NCBI GenBank assembly: GCA_900541175.1
Contig: UQIT01000024.1
Coordinates: forward strand, 1-30,263
DNA from: an uncultured Collinsella sp.
GTDB taxonomy: Bacteria; Actinomycetota; Coriobacteriia; Coriobacteriales; Coriobacteriaceae
Direction of reading: 5' to 3'
DNA length: 30,263 bases
The notes under the pieces: generated by a model
What the model saw: the letters and a program-made list of their open reading frames with translations, nothing else
What the model was told of the DNA's origin: nothing
Database searches by the model: none
Made by a program: the position numbers and the translations under genes
Part shown: piece after piece, positions 1 to 7,086 of the stretch
Numbering within the stretch: position 1 is the first letter of the stretch
Layout: every line of letters starts with the position of its first letter

Positions 1-527
1 ACCGTGACCTTGCGGGTCAGGTGCCTCTCGGCGGAGCCGTCGATCACGTCGAGGTAGACGGTGTACTCGCCCGGCTCGGTCGGGGTCCACTCGCAGGAGG
101 AGGAAGCGGAGGGCTGCTGGGCGACGCCCCACTTGGCCCAGCCGCCCTTCTCCCAGACGAACTTGTACTTGAGGCCGGAGGCGTCGCCGGACACCTTGGC
201 CTGCAGCTTGACCGGCTTGCCGCAGCGGGCGGAGCCCGAGACTTCGAGCGACTCGACGGAGTAGCGCTCGCCGACCGTGACCTTGCGGGTCAGGTGCCTC
301 TCGGCGGAGCCGTCGATCACGTCGAGGTAGACGGTGTACTCGCCCGGCTCGGTCGGGGTCCACTCGCAGGAGGAGGAAGCGGAGGGCTGCTGGGCGACGC
401 CCCACTTGGCCCAGCCGCCCTTCTCCCAGACGAACTTGTACTTGAGGCCGGAGGCGTCGCCGGACACCTTGGCCTGCAGCTTGACCGGCTTGCCGCAGAG
501 GGCGGAGCCCGAGACTTCGAGCGACTC
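1..527 (-). repeat. Tandem 273-bp coding repeat inside the amidase gene
   Basis: Bases 1-254 and 274-527 are the same sequence with a single mismatch (C at 226, A at 499), giving a period of 273 bp or 91 codons. The codon change is Arg versus Leu just before a Cys-Gly-Lys. The upstream module (about 528-770) has the same protein motif but unrelated, AT-richer DNA. Such identity suggests a very recent duplication or ongoing gene conversion. The array is cut by the window start. Confidence 0.95.
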
Positions 528-2138
528 AAGAGACCAATTAACAACTTTGTATTTAGAAGTGCTAGTCACATACCCATTGGAGTCAATGACATCAACATAG
601 ATCTCATATTCACCAGCCTGGGGCAGGGTCCAAGAAATCGACGGCGAAGTTAAGTCTTGACCGATTACACCCCAATTGGAATCACTCCAATCAGACCCAG
701 CCCTATGCCAAACAAACTTATATCTAAGGCCATCAGTCTTGCCGCTAACATTTACACCGATTTTTACCGTTGACCCCGCATGTCCCAGTTCTTCCGAGAA
801 GGAAATTCCATTGACGGAGTAGGGATGCGGGAACTGCGCGATGATTGCGGCAGCGTCAGCCTCGCCAAGACGGCGGCAACCATCGTCCGAGAAATAGTTG
901 ACCACATCACCGTAATTCGAGATAAAGCCATGTTCGATAAGAATACCTGGAATTCCCTGCTCGCGAGCGCAGCGGATAACGGCGAACTCGTCGCCTACCT
1001 CCATTTGAAATACGCCGCGGTACGTTAGTCCCATAGCAGCAAGGTTGTTCATGACCTTGTTGGCAAGCTCAACAGAGACCTGCGTGTAGTCGGTGCCATT
1101 TGCGGTAGGAGCATAAACTTCTGCGCCGTGAGCTTCAGAAGACCCAGAGTTGATGTGAAAGCTAACAAAGGCCTGCGCGCCCTGATCAATGCAGCGCTGT
1201 ACGCGATAAAGATAATCATTGCTGGGATAGTAGCCAGACTGCTCGCGCGCAAGAACGATCTTAAAGCCGTAAGCTTCAAGTTTATTTTTGCAGGCTGTCA
1301 TGATCTTCCAGGTAAGGTCGGCTTCACTCTTGCCATTACCCTGAGCGCCAGAATCCACCCCGCCATGTCCGGCGTCAAGTGCAATAACCCCCACATTACG
1401 CGCGGAGCGCTCAGCGTAGGTAGATACTCCATCAGGCGAATCAGCGCATTCCAACGCCTGCTGGATTGATTGAGCCTCAACGGCATTGCCATCACCGTCT
1501 GCATAGTAAACAGAAGTGCCCTCGGAGCTCACGGAGCTATCAACGACCGTAAACGAATAATCCCTGTCGGAAAGATCCAACTCATGCTCAGAGTCATCGG
1601 CCCGCAAAACATAGGTTATCGAAGTCAGAAAGTAAGTATTGGATTTCAACGTCGAGCCAAATACAAAGGCAGCAGAATTGTCAGCCGTTCCAGATGCTTC
1701 AATAGTCCCCTGAATCCCATTGGCACTTACATAGTTGAGAGTTGCGGAGGAAAGGCTATCGTCGTCATCGGGAGTAGCAAAGGCAACGACCTGATCAGTC
1801 CCGCTGGGAAGGCTCGGGGAGGCAAGATATACATATTGGAAAGAAGAATCGACCGGTTCAGCCTGCTGATAGTTCTCAGATACATCAACGCCAAAATCCT
1901 CATCAGCCGATTCGTCAACGTTCGTTGCCGACGATGAGTCATCTGCAGCGCCAACATCGACAGAGCCCGCATCACGCGAGGCCACGCCATCATTGTCTGC
2001 AGTCGCAGCGTCCACGGCAGCGTCCGCAGACGGGACGTTGCTCACAGCGTAGGCGGCAGTCACAGGGCCCATAAAGGATGAAATGGTCAAAAGACCAGCA
2101 AGAGAAAAAGCTGTTGAGGCACGCAATGCCTTTTTCAT
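1..2138 (-). CDS. Secreted N-acetylmuramoyl-L-alanine amidase with C-terminal tandem repeats (partial, 3' end outside window)
   Basis: Zinc amidase predicted to cut the bond between N-acetylmuramic acid and L-alanine in peptidoglycan, outside the cell. The start at 2138 is ATG after a GGGGGA ribosome site and begins a signal peptide (MKK, then a hydrophobic stretch ending near AYA). Residues about 30-220 are acidic and Ala/Ser rich. The Amidase_3 domain spans about 250-415. The family's zinc ligands and catalytic residue are visible: H258 (DAGHGG), the Glu of GKSEAD, H328 (SFHINS) and E402 (ILIEHGF). After it come Ig-like modules with a YKFVW...GW motif: a divergent one (about 456-535), then two nearly identical 91-residue ones. 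Reading is open to the left edge, so more repeats may follow. The repeat DNA is clearly GC-richer than the rest of the gene. Repeat function is unknown; wall binding is a guess. Confidence 0.9.
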   Translation of the reverse strand, partial: MKKALRASTAFSLAGLLTISSFMGPVTAAYAVSNVPSADAAVDAATADNDGVASRDAGSVDVGAADDSSSATNVDESADEDFGVDVSENYQQAEPVDSSFQYVYLASPSLPSGTDQVVAFATPDDDDSLSSATLNYVSANGIQGTIEASGTADNSAAFVFGSTLKSNTYFLTSITYVLRADDSEHELDLSDRDYSFTVVDSSVSSEGTSVYYADGDGNAVEAQSIQQALECADSPDGVSTYAERSARNVGVIALDAGHGGVDSGAQGNGKSEADLTWKIMTACKNKLEAYGFKIVLAREQSGYYPSNDYLYRVQRCIDQGAQAFVSFHINSGSSEAHGAEVYAPTANGTDYTQVSVELANKVMNNLAAMGLTYRGVFQMEVGDEFAVIRCAREQGIPGILIEHGFISNYGDVVNYFSDDGCRRLGEADAAAIIAQFPHPYSVNGISFSEELGHAGSTVKIGVNVSGKTDGLRYKFVWHRAGSDWSDSNWGVIGQDLTSPSISWTLPQAGEYEIYVDVIDSNGYVTSTSKYKVVNWSLESLEVSGSALCGKPVKLQAKVSGDASGLKYKFVWEKGGWAKWGVAQQPSASSSCEWTPTEPGEYTVYLDVIDGSAERHLTRKVTVGERYSVESLEVSGSARCGKPVKLQAKVSGDASGLKYKFVWEKGGWAKWGVAQQPSASSSCEWTPTEPGEYTVYLDVIDGSAERHLTRKVT

Positions 2139-2601
2139 ATCGAATCCCCCGTCACAAATGATGTTACTAAGAGAAGATTATCTTACAATCCCTTCTGCAT
2201 CGGAAGTCCAGTTATTCGAAGCGCGGGAATTGTTATAAAGGCAGACGGAAATCTGCTCTTATAAAAAGCAGGTTACGTTCTCAGCAAACTTTTGTTTTTC
2301 AGTCCTTCTATAGACACAGTGTTAGCTCTAGTTTTTGAAGCAATTAGCGGCGCCCCAAACAGCACAAGCGCCAGTGACACGAAAATCCACTGAAGCACGC
2401 AATTCGTTTAAGCACGTGGCGGACGACGAAAGCGTGTACGCAGCCGCGAAATACAGCAAAATGCCCCAATGTTTCGCTTGTATCAGAGGCGTCTGGGGCT
2501 TCATCGAAAGAGTGGCCTGGCTAACGCATTCAAGAAAAGTAGAGCGTGGTCTTCATGAATCAAACGCCAGTAAGCAACGCTCGCGCGCGTCTTTGAATCT
2601 T
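2139..2601. other. Intergenic region upstream of the amidase; no convincing gene
   Basis: This is about 460 bases of lower GC. It must carry the amidase promoter; a GATAAT-like box is visible on the minus strand near 2175-2185 but no clear -35. Two small overlapping hairpins built from GCAGA/TCTGC and CTGCT/AGCAG lie near 2238-2271. A plus-strand frame at 2335-2628 opens with TTG and lacks a ribosome site or recognisable motif, so I do not call it. Confidence 0.4.
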
Positions 2602-2809
2602 CTAATGGGCAAGAAGAGAGGGATCTAGGAGAGACCTAATAGTTCTTGGAATCTGGGAATCATCGAACTCACCATCTTTAAACAAGAGAATCATATAGCT
2701 TCTTATCGTTCTGTCTCGAAAAGATATGAGTGACCAGATGCACATCGTGGGCCTTTGAAAAACAATCTTCGTCCCTTAAAGATTCAGCAACATAACAACC
2801 GCCCCAATC
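2602..2809 (-). pseudogene. Possible frameshifted remnant of an unknown gene
   Basis: Two adjacent minus-strand frames read like protein. The first runs from about 2809 and contains HDVHLVTHIF and QNDKKLYDSLV before a stop at 2678-2680. The second carries KDGEFDDSQIPRTIRSLLDP and stops at 2602-2604. Joining them by one shift near 2680 gives a continuous hydrophilic C-terminus. Alternatively the second frame alone is a 47-residue ORF starting with ATG at 2745. No family is recognised. It lies beside a broken IS, which would fit a gene destroyed by insertion. Confidence 0.25.
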
Positions 2810-2833
2810 AAAAAAGCCGAGATAGCCCCGGCT
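2810..2833 (-). terminator. Rho-independent terminator (minus strand)
   Basis: On the minus strand AGCCGGG, a GCTAT loop and CTCGGCT form a 7-bp stem with one G-U pair, directly followed by six T. It sits about 35 bases after the stop of the IS transposase frame and would end transcripts leaving the IS3-like remnant. Confidence 0.65.
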
Positions 2834-2844
2834 GATAATCAAAG

Positions 2845-4199
2845 AGGCGGTTGGATTGGCAACACCTATTTGGACGATTCCGGGAGGGACAGCCCCGCCT
2901 CCCTGGACTCGATCGGAGACATGTAGCCCAGCGTCGAGTAGATCCTGAAGTTGTCGTACCAGTGCACGTAGTCCGAGAGCTTGGCCCGGAGCTCGCGCGT
3001 CGTGCCGAACGCCTCACGGTGGACGAGCCCGGCCTTCAGTATCCTGTCGGTCGACTCGTCGACGGCGTTGTCGTAGGGGCAGCCCTTGGCCGATAGCGAC
3101 CTCTCTATGCCGAAGACCTCGAGCATCAGGTCGATCTCGGCGTTGTCGAACTCGCTGCCGCGGCCCGTGCGGAACACCTCGATGTCCGGGATCGGGATGG
3201 AGGGCGTCGCGAACGCCGGCTTGACCAGCCGGGCGTCCTTCCTGGGCCCGGCGGAGTGGCCGACGATCTCCCTGTTGCAGGGGTCGACGAGCAGGCAGAC
3301 GTAGTTCCACGAGGCCCCGACGCGCACGTAGGTCAGGTCGCTGCATATATGGGTGCGCGGCGCCCTGCCGCCGAAGCCGCGCGCGACGACGTTCGGCACG
3401 TCGGCCTCGTTGACCGCCCCGGGGTGCACCTTGAACCTCTTCCTGCCGCATGCGCCAACCGGGCCGTTCCCCCTCATGATGTGGAAGGCCCGGCGACGGC
3501 TGACGGCGGCGGGTGGCGGCGACGCCAACCCATCGAGCGACGCGTTCATCTTGCGCGAGCCGTACCGGCCCTTGCTGGCGCAGTAGAGGGTCGTGCCCCG
3601 AGGCACGTCGGACAGGAAGCACCTCATGAAGCGGACCTCGAAACGCCTGTCGGATCGAGCCACACGCGCCGCACGGCGTCGTGGACCTCGGACCAGTCGT
3701 CCTCAGGGCAGCCGTTCGATGCCCAGCTCCAGTAGCCCGACCTTCTCACCCCCAGCACCCCGGCCATCATGGTCAGCGCGAAGCTACCTTTCTCCGGCAA
3801 CACGAGCCCGCACTTGGCTAGAGTGCTTCTCTTTGGCGAAGAAGGCAGCGGCTTTTTTAGGAACGCATTCTCCATCTTGAGCTCGCATATTCGCTTCTTG
3901 GCCTCGCGCAGCTCGCGGTCCTCGGCTCTCGGGTCGGGCTCGCCGGAGAGCTCGCGCCGGCGCTTGAGCGCCCAGTCGTTAACCGTCTTGGCGTTGAGCC
4001 CGAGCTCGTCGCAGGCCTGGGCTAAGGGCACCCTGTCGAGATGACGTAGTCGGCGGTCTCCCGCCTGATCCCGTCGGTGTACTTCTTCTGATTGGCGACC
4101 ATTCGGCAATCCTTTCGTTTATCAGCCCACATGCAGTCTAAGGCACCGCGGTGTCGCGGTCCTTCCAGCCTGCGTGTCCGAAAAAAACGATACAGGTCA
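2845..4199 (-). mobile_element. IS3-family insertion sequence, degenerate
   Basis: The span covers a two-part IS3-type transposase reading leftwards. Exact ends are not proven. The upstream tip may be the minus-strand TGACCTGTATCG at 4199, followed by TTCGGAC. A related TTTGGAC stands near 2870 at the other side, inside the end of the coding part. I could not define matching terminal repeats or a target duplication. The transposase is broken, so the element should be immobile unless helped in trans. Confidence 0.6.
2866..4102 (-). pseudogene. IS3-family transposase (orfA + orfB), frameshifted, catalytic Asp lost
   Basis: orfA starts at ATG 4102 (MVANQKKYTDG). It has an HTH region and a leucine-rich helix (AKKRICELKMENAFLKK). 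Its frame hits TAG at once after ISTGCP near 4024, and the continuation LAQACDELGLNAKTVNDW lies in another frame, which fits loss of one base. A second shift near 3656 separates the HTH/orfB start (WSEVHDAVRRVWL) from the integrase core (SDRRFEVRFMRCF). A run of six A (3856-3861 on the plus strand as T) resembles the slippery site these elements use for programmed frameshifting. In the DDE core, SDLTYV and DNAVDEST keep Asp and Glu, but the usual HTDRGS motif reads RTGRGS, so the second Asp is Gly. Confidence 0.85.
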
Positions 4200-4407
4200 A
4201 ACGAGCTACTCAGGTAGGGCTTCGAACGGGCCGGCAGCTGGCCGCCCGCCCGCCGCGGCGCCGACATACCCGTGTGCGAAGGGCCGGGGCGCGGGCATAC
4301 CGATGACGTGAGGGTCACTACAGGCCGGGTGACGGCACTCGGCGCGGACTACCGAGGCCCGCAGCGCTCGGGTGCGCCAACGCCACGTGCGGCGGGCGAC
4401 CTAAATA
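4200..4407. other. GC-rich stretch without a recognisable gene
   Basis: These ~200 bases lie between the IS3-like remnant and the peptidase gene. They are much richer in GC than the peptidase gene next to them. Frames are open only by virtue of GC content and show no motif. It may be debris of another mobile element. Confidence 0.35.
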
Positions 4408-5223
4408 TTATTCTGGAACACTCAAGCGCTCTCTCAAGATTGGGTCGAAGTCTTTCAGGCGTTCGGACTTGATGACGATGCCCAAGTTCAACATGTCTTG
4501 AACGTTTACGTGAGCAATCGTAGATACGGTGATATCACCGAGAACGTTTCTAATGGGAACAGCGCGTAGAATGCCCAACAGATAGAGTCTGCTTCCCACG
4601 ACGACCGCGCCATTCTCGAGATAGGTTCCCTCGTTGTACAGGAAGACAGGGGAACCGCTTGAACCCGGGTAGCAAGCCATGTCCACTAAGAATTCCTTCT
4701 CGCCCCGATAATCGTATCTGTAGGGAGTCGCCGTGATTCCCCTGCGCACGATTGGCAAGTTGTTGGCCTCGTCCCAGATGCCGTTGGGGTACCCGATCAT
4801 GGTCACTTCTTCCATGCAGCCCATGTCTTTAATCAGCGTCTTCGTCGGAAGCAGCTCCAGACTGAGCGGTATAGTGAGCAGATGCTTACCCGCCTGGATA
4901 AAACCGTTGAGAGCAGGGCCAATAGGCAGTACACACAAGTCCACGTTCTCGTCTGGATGCGAAATCCAATCGCTGTCCGAGCCACGCATGGTCAGCCGCT
5001 CGTTTATATTGAGCAAGTTGCCGTTCTCGTCGGCTCGCGAGAAGATGACCCGGTATTCATATCCGCCCTTGACCACATGTTTGTTGGTCACGACGGCAGG
5101 AACAAATGTCTTGCCGTCATCGCAGAATTTGAAAAAGAAACCAGTTCCAACCGAGCACTCTCCTGAGGGAAGCGATGCTTCAATTCGTATCGTCGTATGA
5201 AGAAGCTGCTCAGAAAGCTGCAT
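4408..5223 (-). CDS. Trypsin-like serine peptidase
   Basis: A 271-residue protein without a signal peptide, so probably cytoplasmic. The chymotrypsin-fold triad is visible: H49 in VVTNKHVV, D95 in ENVDLCVL and S189 in YPGSSGSPV (GxSG). The ATG at 5223 has a strong AGGAAGGG site six bases upstream, which fixes the start. It lies downstream of a small HTH gene on the same strand and is divergent from the SIR2-HerA pair. Cytoplasmic trypsin-like peptidases are repeatedly found as parts of bacterial defence loci (established for the broad group). A defence role here is inferred from position only. The protein looks intact. Confidence 0.85.
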   Translation of the reverse strand: MQLSEQLLHTTIRIEASLPSGECSVGTGFFFKFCDDGKTFVPAVVTNKHVVKGGYEYRVIFSRADENGNLLNINERLTMRGSDSDWISHPDENVDLCVLPIGPALNGFIQAGKHLLTIPLSLELLPTKTLIKDMGCMEEVTMIGYPNGIWDEANNLPIVRRGITATPYRYDYRGEKEFLVDMACYPGSSGSPVFLYNEGTYLENGAVVVGSRLYLLGILRAVPIRNVLGDITVSTIAHVNVQDMLNLGIVIKSERLKDFDPILRERLSVPE

Positions 5224-5504
5224 AGATACCCTTCCTGTTTGTATAAAGGCTCTTCGATTGTACCCGATGACGATAATCCATAATCAATAAACAGTACCGT
5301 CTCGGGAACATCTTCGCGCAGGATCACGCAGAGAGCGTAGCCACGGACGCCGAGCATGGCGGCCATGGTGTCGCAGCGCGGAGTCGGCCCGCGCGAGATC
5401 AAGTTGTTGATGTAGTTGGGGACCTTGCCCAGGGCCGGCTCGATGTGGGTTATGGGAACCCAGACGGTCGCGACCGTCTGTATGAGGGCATCGCTGGCGT
5501 GCAC
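5088..5504 (-). CDS. Small HTH (XRE-like) regulator, 3' end probably extended by mutation
   Basis: The frame starts at GTG 5504, just downstream of an in-frame stop, with AGGA eight or so bases upstream. The first 75 residues fit a small Cro/CI-like HTH protein: SDALIQTV, then ITHIEPALGK, NYINNLISRGPTP as recognition helix and turn, and MAAMLGVRGYALCV. Proteins of this type are commonly about 70-95 residues. Here the frame runs on to 138 residues and overlaps the first 136 bases of the peptidase gene in another frame, so the true end may have been lost by a shift near 5260. It may regulate the peptidase or the divergent SIR2-HerA genes; that is inference. Confidence 0.6.
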   Translation of the reverse strand: MHASDALIQTVATVWVPITHIEPALGKVPNYINNLISRGPTPRCDTMAAMLGVRGYALCVILREDVPETVLFIDYGLSSSGTIEEPLYKQEGYLCSFLSSFFIRRYELKHRFPQESARLELVSFSNSAMTARHLFLPS

Positions 5505-5660
5505 GGATGAATCCTATCGAGTCCGCTTACAGGGACATGATACACGGCGACGGAATAGTTAGGCGATCGCAGAAGATTCCCGTCCCTCGAACGTTACGCA
5601 GTTGCAGAGCGCGGGTACAAGGGTCGCAACGACGATGACCCCGACGCGACGGAAGACGAC

Positions 5661-5801
5661 ATGAGTAAGTGGATCGAGCCGTCAGCGGACACCAAGTACG
5701 TCTGCAACGACGGCGTGGTGATGACGTGGGTGAGTATCTGGGGCAAGGAGCGAATGTTCCAGTTCCCGGGCGCGTTCGAGCAGAGGTTTTTGAGTTTATA
5801 G
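5661..5801 (+). CDS. Short unknown ORF upstream of SIR2 gene, possibly the C-terminus of a broken gene
   Basis: ATG 5661 opens a 46-residue frame containing WIEPSADTKYVCND, VVMTWVSIWGKE and FQFPGAFEQRFLSL, with a stop at 5799-5801, ten bases before the SIR2 start. The same frame is open back to 5559 and reads protein-like there (SLERYAVAERGYKG, then an acidic DDDPDATEDD run) but has no start codon. Either this is a short gene translated with SIR2, or the tail of a longer gene that lost its beginning. No family recognised. Confidence 0.45.
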   Translation: MSKWIEPSADTKYVCNDGVVMTWVSIWGKERMFQFPGAFEQRFLSL

Positions 5802-5811
5802 GGAGCACACC

Positions 5812-7086
5812 ATGTCTGACAACGCGATGAATATACCGGATGACGCACCCTCCGATGTGCAGGAGGAATCCCCCACGTCCCTTTTTATCTTGCAGAGGGG
5901 TGCAACAAGGCGTGAGGTAAACGCCTCGGAAGCCCGACATTTTGTCCAAGGCATTCTTTCCAGGTCGATCAACCTGGCCACGCTTATCGGCTCAGGCGCA
6001 TCTACTCCGGCTATTCCCCTGATGGGTGAAACCTTCAGGAACATGCGAGCGGACCTCAAGCTCAAAGATCCCGAGCTATCTACCCTTCTGGAAAGTCGAA
6101 TAACCAAAATTGCACGTCGAGATAACGAAGACCCTGCGAAGTACTCGAACATCGAGAACCTCCTTTCGTGGCTGAGTCAGCGCATCGAGGGCTCTCTAGA
6201 TAGCGCCGATGAAGACAAGAGGGTTTCCGATGCAGTTCGCAAGGCCTTTCTCGAGTCCGTCGATATAAAATACAACACAGAACACTCAGACGTCCTCGAT
6301 AGCTACCGCAGGTTCGTTCAGGGACTTGGTATATCCCGCCAGATTCTTGCGCGCGGAGGGCAGGCTGCCTTCGATGTTGTCAACCTCTTCACCACGAACT
6401 ACGACCTATTCCATGAGATGGCCCTTGAATCGAGCGACTACGCCTATGTCGACGGGTTCTCGAACGCGCTGATGCCCACATTCAGCCCGCGGGAATACCA
6501 TCGCAGGCCGATTGACCTCGATGAGAGGTTCAGAGACCATTACGAACCGGTGAACCCCTTCTTCCGCCTTTACAAGATGCACGGCTCCATCAACTGGAGG
6601 GTCTATGACGGTAACGTCGTAAGGGCCCCAAAGTTTCCCGACATCGCCGACGAATACCAAGGCGACAAACAGCTTATTGCCCCGATGACTTCCAAATATG
6701 CCCTAACGCAAGGCACTCCTTATAGCGATATGTTTCGCGAGTTCGTAAACATCCTCGCCGTTCCCAACACCGTTCTTCTGACGTGCGGATTCAGCTTTGC
6801 AGACTCGCATATATCGAACCTAATCAGGCAGGCTCTTGCGAGGCCTGACTTCACTCTTCTCGCCTTCGTCGGCAACCCAGCAGAGACCGATATTGGTTCC
6901 CCCACACGGGATTTCTACGACAGAGCAGGTGGCGCGAACGCCTATTTCGTATATCCAAGCGAAAGGGATCCGAAGCCCAAGCGTCCGCTGTATTTCTCGG
7001 AATTCGCTGACTTTATCGGGCCTGAAATCACCTTCGGAGACGATGCTGCATCTGGATCTCTGGGGCTTGGTGACGGGAATGAATAA
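5812..7086 (+). CDS. SIR2-domain NADase-like protein of a SIR2-HerA defence pair
   Basis: A 424-residue protein. SIR2 motifs are visible in order: GSGAS (60-64) for the nucleotide loop, TTNYD (194-198), MHGSINW with the catalytic-type H257, and GFSFADSHI (326-334). In phage defence, SIR2 proteins of this class degrade NAD+ when triggered, causing growth arrest or death of the infected cell (established for SIR2-HerA and related systems). The ATG at 5812 follows GGGAG at a good distance. The 3' end overlaps the HerA start by eight bases, so the two are translationally coupled. It looks intact. The activity of this copy is inferred from motifs and pairing. Confidence 0.88.
   Translation: MSDNAMNIPDDAPSDVQEESPTSLFILQRGATRREVNASEARHFVQGILSRSINLATLIGSGASTPAIPLMGETFRNMRADLKLKDPELSTLLESRITKIARRDNEDPAKYSNIENLLSWLSQRIEGSLDSADEDKRVSDAVRKAFLESVDIKYNTEHSDVLDSYRRFVQGLGISRQILARGGQAAFDVVNLFTTNYDLFHEMALESSDYAYVDGFSNALMPTFSPREYHRRPIDLDERFRDHYEPVNPFFRLYKMHGSINWRVYDGNVVRAPKFPDIADEYQGDKQLIAPMTSKYALTQGTPYSDMFREFVNILAVPNTVLLTCGFSFADSHISNLIRQALARPDFTLLAFVGNPAETDIGSPTRDFYDRAGGANAYFVYPSERDPKPKRPLYFSEFADFIGPEITFGDDAASGSLGLGDGNE

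Noticed and set aside
21..653. Plus-strand frames over the start of the window with repeated Ala/Gly/Leu-rich sequence
   Set aside because: They are antisense shadows of the amidase repeats; the minus-strand frame carries the recognisable domains.
2335..2628. 97-codon plus-strand frame
   Set aside because: TTG start without a ribosome site, no motif, and overlaps a more protein-like minus-strand remnant.
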